Notes: a model not told the origin generated them from the sequence alone. A DNA stretch of 64,000 nt from Centropus unirufus (GCA_013397695.1 VYZI01000170.1:1497756-1561755); one strand, 5' to 3'. Positions 14,501-29,500 are shown, numbered from the stretch's first letter. A program made the numbers and translations.

Positions 14501-17500
14501 CTGTAGTCTGAAGCTTAACTTGTTGCCAATGATGGTTTTTTTTTTCCCCTCTTGAATTGCTGCTGGCAGTGGTTATGGTAAGAAAATCAGAAAGTGTGAT
14601 GTGATAACACCTGAAAATGCAACAATTCCCCCACTGGGAGCAGAGAAGAGAGGCAATAAGCTGAAAAGGATGCTCCCCAGCTTCAAGAAGATTAGTTCTG
14701 TTCATCTATGAAACTGTGACCAAGGCTGTCTTAAGACTGAGAGCTGCTGGTACTCACACCAAGCCTAAGCCTTAGCACAAGTTTTTTACGTTACTGCAAC
14801 ACAGTCCTTATTCTCCTGCCCAAATATATTTGTGTCCTGCAGACCAAGGGCTTGGTCTGCAGAGCTTTGCCTGAAGGGGTTTTGAAAACCTTGCCAGTAT
14901 CCTGTGTGCGCTCCAGTTCAGCAGAGCGTGTGCTCCCCAGCTATCTTTCTTTTTGATGAAAGCATTAATAAAACAGGTACATTTGTACAAAGCCCTCCTC
15001 TGTCTGCTTGTTAAACGTCCCCTTGCAGCCTTGATATTAAAAACATGCTTTCCGCACTGGAGCATGCAAGATAAATGGAAACACATTTTAATCATTCTTG
15101 CCAGTCTTGGGTAGCTCTTTTTTTTCCTTTGCTGTGGATTTTTAAGAGACTGCTGGGGAACCAGGTGGCTTAAAGGATAACGTTGTGGCATTGCAGCTCA
15201 AGTCCCTCCTGAGCTCTTTAAGGTGCACAAGGGCTGTGGCTTCTCCCAGAGGGTGAAGGTGTTTGTGGGAGCCATCAGCATCACCACGCCAAGGTGGAGA
15301 AGTGTTTGCTTTTTAAGTGGAGTCTGTGTAGCTCGCCTCCCTTCAGAGTGAGAGCCTGTCCCTGGGTTGGGTGTGTGCTGTAAAATACAGAGTGCAGAAC
15401 ACGTGCATGGGCCAATATAGAGCTGGAATATTTTCCTAGCTTACCCTAAACCCATTTTTTCTTTAATAGTACCTAATTTTACATCACAGAGCTGCATCTC
15501 CTGAGAGGACTCTTGGAAAGGGGTGGACATCTTCCTCCTGGAAGTTAAGAAATTCTCAACCATCATTTACAAACGGTTTCGAAACTCCCCTGTCCATGCA
15601 AAACATATCAGATAACTCTTGTCATTGCTGCTATAACGATCAAAAGTGAAGTGTCATTGAAAGCTGGTAGGAAATGTTCTGTTTTCACTTCTCTGCTGCT
15701 GCTGCAACTGACCCGATGCTCTCGGCAGGGTGAATCGCAGCCTGGCACCAGCCCTGGCAGCTCCACAGTGCCCAGGGTGAAGGCAGCGGGTGCCTTCGGT
15801 TGGGCCCCAGCTCCTGGAGTCCTGCGTTTCTGGGGCTCCTCTCGAAAAGAAACGACAGTCTGCTGTTTGTAACGGTGGGTGTGTTTTACCTGTGGCAGCG
15901 GGGTTTTGTCGCTGGAAATTCGCGCTGGTGAGAGATGATGTGGCTGGGCTCAGGCTGCTCCCTGACACTGCAGCACTTGAAGAGCAAGTGCGGGCGAGTT
16001 CTATGCCACGCTGCTGCGGCTTGCAGGGGTTTCAGCAGAAACTGCTGCATGTAGTGCAGAAGTGAGTGCTTTAAAATGAGCCTGACTGCCAGTCTAAGAC
16101 CAGGAAGCTGAGCAAACTTTAGCGATGCTTCCAGGGGCTGCACATCTGCCCACTGGGGCACGACCCATGGGTGGTTTTCAGCGTGACCAAGGCGTGACGT
16201 GAGGCCATGGGGCTGGTTTTGAGCCCTTGTCCCAAGATCCCACCTGCTGTGCGCTAACAGCCGTGCCTTCCCCGGGTACAGACCGTCCCGGGGACGCAGG
16301 CAGGCTGGGGCTCAGCCAGGCTCCAGGTTGAGTCATGTTTCATATGAACGTTGGCTGCAGCCTTTTAACTAGAAGACCATCTGATTTTAAAGATTTGGTC
16401 TCAGAGAGATCTGAAAAACAAATTTAGTGCTCAGCGGATGATTGTGAAAGGACCACGCTAAGAAGGACGTGTTGCATAAAGTTTTTCTTCAGACCATGGT
16501 ATCTTCTAAAATAGGACCTTGGCAAAATATTTGAAACCCATCCCATAATATAACCCACAGGCTTTGTTCGTCAGCTTCACCAAACTACACCCGGCATTTT
16601 TTCTTATCTCTTAATCTTCTGAGCTGAGCTAAATAGTGGGATCGTACTTACTAGAGCTTTTTACAGTTAGACTGAAGTTCACACTGTCTGTAAACTGTCA
16701 GCTTGACAGGACATGTGAGCTGTGCTTGTAAAGAAATATGTGCTAAAACGTGTGTAGCTTTAAAAACTTATCCTTTTCCCCTGGCTTTGGAGGTAGGCCT
16801 TGACCTAAGGGTTCTCCACAGGACTTCCTTTGAGACAGTGAGCTGGAGAATCGATCCTGCTCCTGCGAACACCAGCCAGCGTAAATCTGTTATTTGCATT
16901 CAGATGAGAACAGTGCTGTTCATCCCACGTATATCTTCTATGGGGTCATAGCAAGATTTCCATTTCTGGGACATTTGAATCCATTTATCTGAGACAAAGC
17001 ACTGTCTTTGTGGCTGGAAAGCTGGGGGGAAGTAGAGGAAGGGATAGCTGTATTGCAGTTGTCTTCCATGCAGAGGTCGAATTTCAGTCTTAAGGGTGCT
17101 GGGATATGCTAGGGTATGTCTTGGTGTCTGGATATGCTGGAATATGTCTTCAGGCTCTATTGCTTTTCACGCTTGCATGTAAGAGAACTTGAAGTCATGA
17201 AGGCAGTGAAATTTTGCCCGCAAAAAGTGCTCTGCCAGGAGAGGCCAGAGTCAAGTCACCAAGGTCTGGCTTTTCTCCTTGAGTCAGAAGAAAGGACAGC
17301 CACGGGCAGCAATTGCACCTCTGCTTTAAGAAAATCCTTGCCTGTACCCCATCCTTTTCTCTTGCTGCCAGGTCTGAGCTGGTCCTGTTCCCTGGGCAGG
17401 GGAGCCCATCACCAGGCTGTCTGGGCACGTTGGACAGCAGGCACGGTGGGAATGGGTCTCAAACCACTCTTGGTGTTGCAGGATCCATGGTGGGTTCACT

Positions 17501-20500
17501 CTAAGATGAGCTTCCTTTGGGTGTAGCTATTGAGGCAGGTGGTCTGATGGTCTCCCAATATAATAGTGACATATAAATACAACCTTAGTTCTGCAGAAAG
17601 GTGCTCCAAATGTCTTCTCTTCCATGGTACGCAGTGGAGGGAGCAGTGCCAGGACACATCTTTTTGCCATATATTGCAGAGGCAGAGGGAGAAGCACAGC
17701 TGGGCTCGAGATCAGAGCGAGGGAGAGCAGTCAGACCCTGGTGAGGAGCTGGAGCGGGGCTCACCCTGCTGGAGGATGGACACAAGCAGCCAGGCGTGCC
17801 CACAAGAGGTACCTCTTCCAGGTGATGCTGTGGCCAATGGATGCTTTGACCTCGTGGTGCACAAATAGCACCACTCATGTCTAATTCAGCATTTTGGCAG
17901 CAAGCATCGAGCTGACACTGGCTGATTGTCTTCTGGTTTTAGGAAGGCAGTGGATCTGAAGTATGTCAAATAGAAAACTGCTTTTGGCTGAGCCAAGCCA
18001 TTAATGACCTTCAGCTCTGTTTAAGGCTGCAGCACATGTTTATAATGGAGAGTGGGACTGGCTCCCCTGGGCTTAGGAAAATAAACATCTTGAAGGCAAT
18101 CCCTGCTGTGGCTGGATGCCTGCACCAGTGGGAGCTGGAGCTGCTGCTGGCCTTGCCCCTGCAGATCTTCTACCACTGTCCAAGTGGGCTCTAGGATGGA
18201 TTTGGGGCTCATAGGTGTAATTTTGGAGATGCATTTGCTCTGCAGCTGGCGTGTCTGTTCCCAAGGAAGGTTTCTCGTGCACGCTGAAGCTCAAAGCCCC
18301 TCCAAATCAGGCCATGGCTTCACGGGCTTACATGGAGGCTGTAAGAGCCATTGCTGACCTCTCAAATTGGCAATCAGAAATTTTAATCTGTCTGATAGTC
18401 TGGAAAATTCGATTATTTTGTTTGTGTTTCTGGCTTTTTAAGTCTCTAATCTAAGACACTGTCAGGTTGACAAACTTTTTAAATGCTTTGGATCAGAACA
18501 CGGAGCGTGATGTTCTCCAAAGCTGTGTCTAAAACCTGTGGTCTCTAAAAAAAAAAAAAATTTAGAAAAGCCTGGAGAGACAAACAGGGCATTTTGAATA
18601 ATATTGAAAAAAAAAAAAACTCAAACGTATCTGCTTTTTTTTCCCTTTTCCTTTAACAAGAAGAGAGCTTGAGACAGGCAAAACATCAAACCATAGGGAA
18701 GTGAGGTTGGATATATTTTACCAAAGTGTGTCGGAATGCAAATGGGATTTCCCAAAGCTCTTAAAAAAATCATGTCCCATATAGCACGTCCTCCGAGGGC
18801 AAAGGGCTGTTAACTCCTGCCGCTCTGCAGGACACAAGCCCCAGGGAGCACGGCTGGGGCTGGCTGGTTCGGCAGCAGCTGAGCCAGCGACTGCAGGGGA
18901 CTTCTGGTCACCAGGAGCCCGGGTTAGGTGCAAATCCAGGCGTTAAACTGTCGCCAGCTTTGCATTCCCATGTCATTCTTGTTAAGCAGTGCTCGCTTTG
19001 GTGTATATCAGAAATCTGAAGAGATCTATGCTTTTTGTTGACTCTACAAAAGGTGGTTTCAGAAATAAGATAAAGTCTTTCCAGGAGAGGCAGGGACCAA
19101 GACTGCTTTTCAAACCTTGTGAAAATTCTTGGTTGGCTGCATGTTTTCCTACTTAAGGGAACTTAAGGGAACACTTATTTCAGCAGTCATTAGCGTGATA
19201 AAGCTTTTAAATTTTGAGTCTTCTGTCTTATTATGGGTTTGACTAAAAATTATGGGGGCAGAAATGCCTCAGTTCAGCCACTCCAGCAGACTCGGTGGCA
19301 CAACTGTGATGAGCAAAGCCCATCTTCACATTCATTACAGGGAGCTCACGTTAGCTCTGCGTGGGGAAGGCACGGGGTATATTTGTATTTCTGGTGAAAT
19401 CTTCAGCTTGCTTCTTTCAATGCTTCCCTGTACGTTTCCTGAAATTGGAAACGATGCGTGCTGTGAAAAGCATTTGAGCTTCCTTATTTTGCTGATTGTG
19501 CTCCTTGCTCCGATGGCTGCATCCAGGCATCACACGGCAACAAAATGAAATTCCTTCAGCTGATGGAAGGGAAAAGAGATTTGCTAATAAGCAGGCATGG
19601 AACAGAGGAACTTGGTAGAAATTGAATAAGTGCTTGTAGGAGAAGGAAGGAAAAAAACTCTTATTTCTGGCTCTTTGAGGACTTCCCAGGATTAATTCCA
19701 AGCAACGTGTCATTCATCATCTTTCCCTTAAATATAAAGGGAAGATCATTCCTTTCGTGTTCTCAGTGCTACGTTGTGTGGTGGTGACAAGAACCAGCTA
19801 TCCAAAGCCAGTTAAATTTCTCTTTTCTCCTGGCTTAATCAGTGGTGGTACCCAAGAACATGCCTGAGGCTCGGCATGCAGGGAGCTACAGCTCCACGCG
19901 AGTAAAGCTGATGACATCCACCTGTTGGTGTTTGAGGGTCAGTGGAAAGAGCTGCAGTAGCTCAAGAGCCACCCCAAGGTGCCTTGTCAGTCCTTATAGC
20001 CCTATGGCAGCCCTGGGCAGGGCCCTCCTTGCTGCCAGTGCTGCTCCTGCTGCTGTGTATGCACAACTGCCCCGGCTTCCTGCACCTCTTGGCAAGAGAA
20101 ACACCCCCATACGCTGTGTCGCATTTTCCTTCAGCTGGAAATAGTTCCTCAGGGTATAAATACTGGATGCAGTAAGGGCAGCCCTCGTGTGTGCTGATAA
20201 GGCATGGGCTGTGTTCATGCAGTGCTGATAAATAGGTCTCGAGGAGGAGTGTTTTGACAAGGGGTGGCCAAGGCAGGTGCTTGCTGTGGGTCGGTCTCCT
20301 CCAAATAATCCCTTTTCCTCTGCTCATTCCTTTTCCCAGTGGATAAGGGCCAGGTTGGGGGTCTCCAGGAAGGTGGTGACCAGGGAAAATTGGTGTGGCT
20401 GGGCTGCCTCGGTGATGCTGCTGCATACAAAACCACCCCAAAACTTCCATTCTCCTGGGCGCTGGGACTTCAGCCATCCAAAGGGCTCTTTTTTAGCTCT

Positions 20501-23500
20501 GCTTTGTGTTTATCTGGTGTGGGACAGCTGCGTGAATGGTGTCTGCCAGGAGTGGGGAGGCCTGGGCTCCAGGAGCTCCAAATGTTGCGTGTCACGAAGT
20601 TGGTTATGCTTCGTAATTGATGGTCCTAGAAGGCAAGCATGAGAAAACAGATTGCTAGTTTCTGTTTTGTAGGCTAAAAGAGTTCTCCTCAGTGAAACTT
20701 CACAGGCCAGCTCTTAGGAAGGGTTTGCAAACCCTTTTAATTTAAGAGAGGCCATAAAAAGCAGGGAAAAAAAAGCCAGCAGAGAAAAGTAAATTGGGTC
20801 CCAAAGGGGGAATTTTTTTCTGATCTTGAGTTTGAGAAGTGGAAAGAAATCCATCTGGTTCTAGGTTTCTGAGAATAAATGCATGATTTTTTTTGCACAA
20901 TGCTAAGCCTTGTGGAGGTCTCGCAGGAAAACACTGAAACAGCCTTTGAGATGGGAAAAAGGAAACTGAGCCCAATCCTGGGAGCAGCTTCTTCTTTTTC
21001 TTCTTTTTTTTGTGCAGCAGTGAAGTTGTGTAGGACACAAACTGAGAGTAGCAAGAAAAGCAAACGTGGTGTGCTCTGGGCTGGGTAAATACCTTCTGTG
21101 TGTTGAAGCCTTGCTCTCCAAAGCCTACAAAGAGCTTGGAAAACCCTGAGGGACATCCATTGCTTCCTCGCCATGGCCGTGGTCTGGTAGGTGTTAGAGG
21201 AGGAGGAGTGCTCCGGTGTCCATCAGGAGGACCCTGTTGGTCCCTATGGATGCTCCTGTGGCTTTTTAACACAGTGGAGCAGATGCTGTGGAGCTGCCAC
21301 ATGCATCCTCCTTCCAGGGGGATTGGGAGCCCCTGGTGACCGGGAATGCCGAGCAACTTGGCAGCACAGGGAGGGCTCTGAAAAGCCCCATTTCCATCCC
21401 GGGGTTTTCATGCCTTTTGGAGAGTGCCCAGACAATAAGTGTCAGCTTTATAGCAGCGTTTACCCTGTGTGCAAACTGCTGGGCTTAACAGGGAGGAATG
21501 GGCAGTGCTTTATAAACTGCCCTGGATTAAAGCAAGTCTGGGGAGATTCCAGAAAAAGCTGCCAGCCCTTTGCTCCCCAGTGAAGGCTCTGGGTGTCGCT
21601 GGTGTGGAGGAGCCTGTGGGACCAGAGGAGAGGAGAGCAGAGCTCCCTGCCCTGGTGTCGCCAGGCAGAGGCGAAGCTCCAGCCCTGCTTCCCTGCGACC
21701 AAGCGTGCGCCTGGGCCCCTGTGCACAGTAATGAACAGTAATGGCTTGTTAAAAGCATAATTCCGTAGCTCACAATGGCCTGCCAGCCAGCACGGACCAT
21801 TGCTTTTTTCCTCGCAATGTTTATGATCCTTCTTTTCCTCTCTCTGTCACGGTTGAGAGTGGTTTCTTTATTTCCCTTGAAATAATAATGTAAATCTGGG
21901 AATTGGAAACAGCCTGGTTGTGGGGTTTTTTTAAGAGTATAAATTGGGGAACAGTTAAAATTATATTATTTCTGGCAGCGACATTCCCTTTTTAATAGAT
22001 AATTTGAAGTTATTATGTTGGAAGGAGTTTCCCCACGTGTGTGTGCATGCACGCTGCAGAAGCAGCACTGCTGAGAGGGCTCGGAGTGGCTGCCGAGCCT
22101 TTTGAGGCAGTGGAAGTGCTGGAGTCTGCACTTTTTCAGCTGGTGGCAGAAAAAAAACCTCAAAGGCACCATCTTGCAGTTTGTAATTAAGCCCAGTTTT
22201 TATCAATGGGAGTTTTGCCTTGAAAGAACTAAAGAATTGGTCTTCCAAGGTCTTTTTCTAGCAAGATCTGGATTTTATTTCTCCTCGCTGTTCAATTTTA
22301 CAAGGCTTGGGAACGCCGGTGTTTTCTGTTACACCCCAGTGACAGACATTTGTTTCCAATTAGTATTTACTGGATTATTTTAGTCAAAAGTAAGCTTTGT
22401 ATTAGAGCCTTGCAATATGCACTTTGTGTTTTGTTCACAGGATGGTGTTTTCTTTTTCTGCATGATTTTGCATGAGTTTCCACCTACTGAAAAGCTGATG
22501 CAAGGCAAGCGTCGCTGCGGCTCTGTCCTGAGACAGATTGACCCAGATTAAACAGATTACAGCCTCTTAAAACCAGCATCTACTTCTTCCATCAGTACAG
22601 GCACGGTTCTGACTCACATGGCTGGAAATAGCAGCAGCCAGTGAGTGTCCTTAGGCTGTGTCCGGCTTTCTGCAGCTTTTCCCTGGAATTAGCCCCTCTT
22701 GGGGGCAGGGGATGCTGCTCCCTCCCCAGGCTGAGCGATGGCAGATAGAGCCTGGCTTAGGTGGCCTGTGGCAAGGTCAGCAGTAGGTACTGTTGAGTTT
22801 ATGGGTGTGCGTGGTGCTGACTTGGAAAAATGCATAGGTAATATTTTATGGAGGTAAAATAATACAGGAAAATGGTGTTTAAATGGCATCTGGGTTCCTG
22901 ACCTGAAGTCATACAACAAAATGATTTGCCTGATTTGCCTTGGGAATTAAATGAAACTATGAATACCAAGCTAAACCCTTGACCGATGCATTTCTCACAC
23001 TGTAAATGACTGAGCCTATCTGGGGAGAAAATCTCCCAAAACAAAGCTAGGTCTCTGTGGACGAGGGTAGCTGTGAGTAAGTGAAATTACTGGGGTTGGC
23101 CCCTTGGTTTCAGCTCTTGCCCAGCCTGCACGGGAAGCTCCAGAGCGTGGGGTTTGTCCTACTCTGCTAATGTCAGGCAGAGCGATTGCCCCGAAGTCAG
23201 AGGAGCGAGAGGTGCTCTCGGAGCGATGCAACAAGAAATGAGAAGCAGACTCACAGCCTCCTTTGCGGAAATAACAAATATGCTTTTACAGGGGAATAAA
23301 TGCAGAATACTTGGCAGTGGCTCACCCAGGAGAAATAGGCAAGTTTGTTTGGTTGGAGACCAAGGAAAGCTGCATAGATTGAGTAAGGTTTAACTGCAGG
23401 TCGAGTCCGAGTTTTCCTTTCCCTGCTGCATATCTCTGTTTTCCATAGTACCTATAAAATGTTATTACTGCAAACCACACGTCCCAATGCAGCCTCCCCA

Positions 23501-26500
23501 TGTGCATCATACTAAGAACTGTAAACCTCTTTTTTTTTTTCTGCTTTTTCTTCTCTTCCAGGACAATGGCCCTGCCCAGAACAGGAGGTCCATGCCCCAC
23601 GGGGCTGGCGGCAGCCCCACAGACAACAAGCAGATGCTGAACATGCAGCACCACAACCCAACCCGGCTCTACCCTAACAGCGGCTCTGAGTCGGCTTTGC
23701 CCGGGCAGCTGAGCGGGCTGCACATCACTCCTGCCCAGAGGTAGGACAAATGTCTTGATCCCGCTCTGGGTTCCACTGCTGTTCATAAAAGGCTTGGTTT
23801 TAGGGATGTGCATGGAAGCTGTGGTGCTCCTGGAGCTCCAGAGGTGCTGGGTTCAGCCCCTGTTCTGTTAGTTGAGGGTAGGTGGAAAAAAAATAACCAG
23901 CACAAAAAAAAAGGAGACACGGAGATGCCAAATTTTGAACAAAGTGGCCATGTGTAGTGACTGCAGCAGTGAGTTTGAGCTTGTGATGCTGAAGAAATGT
24001 TCAACCGTTTAGCTCTGAAATTCATGAGGGTGCTGGTTTTCCCCACCTACATAAGATCTTCTGGTGGGGATGGGTAGATGAGGGGCATCAGACCTTTTCC
24101 CCAGATCAACCCCAGGGGTTAATGCCTGGCAGTGGCACAGCCGTTAGATTCCTGGTTCATAATACATAAGCAAGGTTGAAGGGGTTTGCCCTTCTAGGAG
24201 CCGGGATTGTGCTGCCACAGACCCAGGAGGAAACACTTGGCCTGGGAGCTGGAGGTGTCTGCAGAGAAAATGAACCCCGTGAACTGGGATGTTTCTAAAA
24301 GTAAGATTTGCTCAGTGCAGCTGTCTGGGAGGCTGGGAAATAAATAATGTTTGTAGGAAAGAAAAAGCTTTTGTGTAGCCAAGAACAATTTGGGTGGATA
24401 ACTCAGACTTTGAGGCAGGCCATGTTGTGGACTGCAATGCTTTTGTGTGGCTTACGCTGCTGCTGATCTACGCTCCTCCAGAGTGGCAAAAATAGTCTGC
24501 AAGAAAGTAATGTGTGTCAAATACAAAGAGCAAAGGGAGTTTCTTTTCAGCTTGGGAAGTCTGTGCCTGCATGAATTTGTATTTCAGTGATGCTGTGAGG
24601 CGGTTTATTCCCTGGGCTGCTCCAGGGAAGTTAATGAAGTTGGAAAGAAAAGAACTGCACAAAGAAATACAGAGAACAAAATCTGACGTTATCTGCGTGT
24701 GAGCCAAAAGGCAGGAGATCAGCTTGGGTGTTTGAGCAGAACTGGGTCAGAAGCGCATTCCCTTTGAATTTGTGCTTGATCAGGCTGGACTGGCCAAAAC
24801 CTGCCCTTTCTCATGGAGAATGTGTACACAAGGGCTGTGGCCAGGCGTTTGGACTCTCGGGGCACACCTAGAGGGTTTGGGCTGGCCGGGAGTCATGGGA
24901 ATGGGTCCTTGGCAGCCCTGATTGCTGACAGTGGCACTGGTACCCTTCACCTGGAGAGATCTGAGCCGTGCAAGAATCTGGCAGGTCACTCTCAGAAGGC
25001 AGAGCTTCATTTTTTTCTTTGAAAGTTAATTTTGTTTGGGTTTTTTTTTTCTTTGTTTGAAAAGGACTTTTCTTTGTGTGAGGTTTTTTGGTTTTGTTTG
25101 AGCAGGCATGAATGTAATGCTGGTGGAGAAAACAAGTCGTGTGATGACTAGAATGTGTTAAGCTATCTGATGAGGTTCAGGCCTCGATGTTTTTATTGCT
25201 TTTGTAATGAGCTTGATGACTGCCTCTTTATGAAAAAGGAAAAGGAGCCCCTTCCCAAGAAACTGCGCTGTGCTTTGGGGCCTCAGCAAAGCACAATAGC
25301 ATTTGAATTCATCTCTACTCAGCAGGACATCTAAATATGTACCCACAATATTTTTTTTATTCCAAACAGTGTTTTTCATATTTTGATGTAGTGAATGTAC
25401 TGGGTGATGGTTTAGATTAGGTTTTGCTCTCTGCTGTGCCCTGGAGCAGCTTCAGGTCTGGGTGCTGGGAGCAGAGCTGCAGGGCTGTTCTCCTGTCCCC
25501 CCCTCTGCGCTGTGCACCACCCTGGGGTGGTCTTTCTCATTTAAGCTCTGGGCTGGCTCTGGCAAACGGATCTTTTGATGCAGTCGCCTACAGAAACCCT
25601 GACTTCAAAAGAGGTGTTTGTGGGTGGTGAGGAGACCGACACGGCTGTGCCTGGCAGCAGCACCCACTATCCCCATGTGGGATGCCCTCACGGTGGTACA
25701 AGGGGTGGGTGGATGCCCTGGCCCTGCATATCTAATGAAATGTGTTGTTTTACCTGTTTTTCCGATAAATTCCATGTGTGGAAGAGCAATTTGCAGCACT
25801 CGTGAGCAGCAGCCCTCTTTCCTGAAGGCATCTGGTAACTGGGCCAGCCTTAGCTGTGTTACTCAACTGGAGCTGAAGAGGGAACGAGTTTGACTTCCCT
25901 GGTCCAGTGGCTCTTCCTGGGACAGGCATCCCTCCAGGCAGAGAAGGGCTTGGGAACGAGAGGTGCTTTCTTGAATCTGTGGGAATGTGGAGGTTTCAGT
26001 ACCGCCCTGATGAGCTGACAATTGCTGTTTATATTTAATTTGAGCCTTTCTTACTTTTCTTTAAAACAGCCTCGACCCGTTAAAGTCTCTCCCACGGAAC
26101 AGAAATGGGATTGATGTGGAGTCGGATGTCTACAAGATGCTTCAGGATTATGAAAAGCCCGTTTCGGAGCCGAAGCAGTCCGGATCTTTCCGGTACCTGC
26201 AGGGCATGTTGGAGGCGGGCGAGAACGGTAAGGACATTGGCACCCACTGTGTGTCCCAGCAAGCCCTCCCCACGCCTGGCGCTGTGACGCTGCAGTGCTT
26301 GAACCATCATTCGGTCCCTCTGCATCCCATTCCATGGCCCCACCAAGCTGCTCTTGCAGGCTTGATCTCCCCTTCCCCTTGCTGAGGTCCAGAAGCTTGA
26401 AGAGCCTCCACAGGACGTGTCTGTGAGAGCTGATGGGGTGGGTTTGCAGACTCCTCTCTGTATTTTACTGCACGTCACTTCTGTGCTGAGGCTGCTCAAC

Positions 26501-29500
26501 ACGGGAGGGTCCCAGCACCCTGTGATGGGTAACAGCCAGGTGGCAGGTTTCATACCAAGTTTTGTGGCTGTCTTGGGCATAGTAGAAAAGTTGGAATTGC
26601 AAACAGCTTCTGCATGGCATTCTGTTTTCCTGAGATTATTATGAGTGTCTTAAACTGGTTGTGTAAGGTCACCGATGGAGAGCTGTGGGCCTGCTGGAGT
26701 AAATGGCATTTGCATAAGGACGTGGGATGGTCCTCAGTGACGCTGCGACAGAGATCCAGGAGCTCTTGGCTCACTTCTCAGTCTGTCACAGCTTCCTGCC
26801 CATGTGGGCAGGAGCCAAATACAAGCATGGAATAATAAGATCCCCAAACTATACATTTCAGCTTATTTTTATTTGCCTTTCAACCTTAAGTCCATTGGGG
26901 ATTTTATGCTCAAAGTTCCAGGCTTTGCTTTACAATCATTAGGGGAAGATTCGTCTTTGTGCTTTCTTCCAAGAGCCTCATACTCCAATCCTGTGAATCC
27001 GGGAACTTAGATTTTATGGGACAATGCTAGCGGCTGCAAATATCATTATGAACCTGTGAGAGGGAGTAAGTCAGGCTGTTGCATTCCAGTTTCCGGGCAT
27101 ATAAAATGATGGAGAATTATATCTTTTGACTAGCAGGATATTGATTTTTCCTTCGCAAGAACGAACACAGGTAACTTCTGAGCACCCAGAGTTTCTACCA
27201 GTTTTAATTTTCACAGTAGTATTTTTGGCTCGCCCACAAAGCATGGGATGGGCCTTGAAAGTACTGGTAAATATTGCAGCCTCTCCTAAGCTGGCAGGAA
27301 AACCAATGTTAATTACAAGTTCCAGAGGTATCTTCAGGTCCTTCACTGAGGACAAGCGCAAGCAGCTCCCCAGTGAGGCATCTGCTGCACCCCCAGGTCT
27401 CCTTATTAGGATGAAGCAAATAGGAAGCACCTGTGTTAATGCCAATTAATAACACTGATGTTCCCTTTTTCCTCCCTTCTCTGCGCCAGGAAAAGGGAAC
27501 AAAACTGAAGCTGGGCTGTTTTGCTCCAACCTCCCCTTGCATCCGTGGGCCTGGGGCAGAAGAAACCCAGCACTGCCTTTCATGAGGAGAGGTGGAAAAA
27601 AACGGGTGTGGGCTTGGGGAAAGGGAGGACAAAGAAGTGCCAGGATATCCCCTGGATGATGGGATAGTCCCAGCCGGTCCTGGACCTCTTATCACCCTGG
27701 CAGCATCTCGGTGCCAGGACCCTGTGTCTGGAGCTTGGGGTCACGACGCTGCTGGCTGGGGAGGTCACCTGCAGGGGTTCTGCCACCAGTCCTTCCCTAC
27801 TCAGCTCTGCTGGGCAGGAGGCAGAGGGGGTGTACGACTGGCTCCAAGCACCGTCTCGCTCGTGTCTTGGTTGTCACGATGCTATCGGTGTTTATTTTGC
27901 AAGGGGTGAGAAATGAAGTGAAAAGCATCTCTCCTGGCATGAAGCTCTATAATGTTTCAGCACAGTTGAAATCCCTGTGAGTGTTCCTGCTAGGTTGTTT
28001 TGCAGCTTCCACCCCTCCTCCTTTTTCTCTAAGCCTAAAATTACACATTTTCGCCTGAGCCTGCTGTGCGTTGTCCTTTTAAAGTCAAGATCTCCTCTCC
28101 TGAGGAGATGAGTGTCTCAAGCAGCGACCTGTTTTATTTATATGGAAGGTGTTTCTTCTGGAAGTTGTACTTTCGGCAGCCCCAGAGCTTCGTGCTGGGA
28201 TGTGGTGGAGCCTGGAGGGATGCCTGCAGGACCCTCCAGAGGTGCCCTTGGCACAGGGAGGGTGAGCGCTGCCACTGCAAATGTGGGCAGTGATTGTGCC
28301 TGCCAGAGTCAAAGCTTCTCACTGAGGACCGTAAATTACAATGAGGCTGTGAGCTGGCAAATAAGAAGGAAATGATCCATCGCTTGGGAAAATGGGAAGC
28401 AGCCCTCTCTGCAGGGCTGATTTTGCCATAAAATCTGTAAAATCTGTTCTCCCTCCCCCGCCACCCTCCCTCTCTCTTTTAGTGTCTTATCCAAGCACTT
28501 TGTTTGAGAGACAGTGACAGCTTTGCTGTTAAATGTTGGCAGATGAGCCTGTCTAGTCCAAGCATGCCGTATCTCACAGTGGGAAAAGCCAACAGCTTGA
28601 GCAGTTGTTTTGGTTTATTCCCAGCAAGGCAGCGGAAGGATTCGACGGATGGCTTGGCTGGAGCCAACTGAATGCTCAAAGAAACTCTGGTGTGGAGCAG
28701 CCCTGGTGCGCTCCTTGTGCCTATCAAGCCTGTCAGTGTCTCCAAACACCATATTATATCTTGAAAAAGTGGGGTTAGGTGGGAAATCGCTCCTTTTGGG
28801 GTTACTCGCTTGGCTGGGGCCATTGGCAGTGTTTGTCTCTGGGTCAGAGCCACAGCTGGAGATGGGGTCTGCTGTGCGAGCACATCCTGAGGGTGACCCT
28901 GGGGGGCTGGAGTTGGCCGTGCTCCCCTTCCTGAGCCAAGCCCAGGGCAGGAGGCCCTCCCAAGACACGCCAGATAGGGAAGAGGAGGCCTCTCCATGGA
29001 TGGAAGCTTCATCAGGATGAGCAGGGGGTCAGCGCAGTGTCCTGCGGTCATCTGCAAACATGAATGCTGTGTGACTTTTGAGGTAGTTGATCTCACTATT
29101 TGCTTTTCCCTTCCTTACCAGCGCGTTGCAGGTTCTGTTGTGACAGGCAGAGATTTATGTGCCTCCCTAAGGAAAAAGAGGGAGAAACAGAGCCTGGAGA
29201 GGACAGATTTTCAATCTGTGTCTGTTTGAAATCCTTGGCAGGTGAAAAACTCGACAAACTGAGCAACCCTCGAAACATCAAGTCCCCGGTGTCGAAGCTT
29301 GGTGGTGGCATGTCCGGGCTGCAGATGCTCCCCGAGTGCACCCGCTGTGGGAACGGCATCGTGTAAGTATTGCACCGTACCGGAGCCTCCAGGAATACAG
29401 GGAGGTGGCTGGGTGGGATCCAACCGGACACACAGGTTCGAGTTTGTAGCAGAAAACCTTGAAAACCCTTTCTGGTTTTGGCTATAATAGTATGAAAACC

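Noticed and set aside
20742..21356. 204-codon minus-strand open frame in PDLIM4 intron 3
   Set aside because: It contains a poly-Lys stretch from a T/C tract and matches no known family; an overlapping open frame in a different register on the same strand points to chance.
28479..29096. 205-codon minus-strand open frame in PDLIM4 intron 5
   Set aside because: No recognisable domain, no splice context, and it overlaps an equally long random frame on the plus strand.
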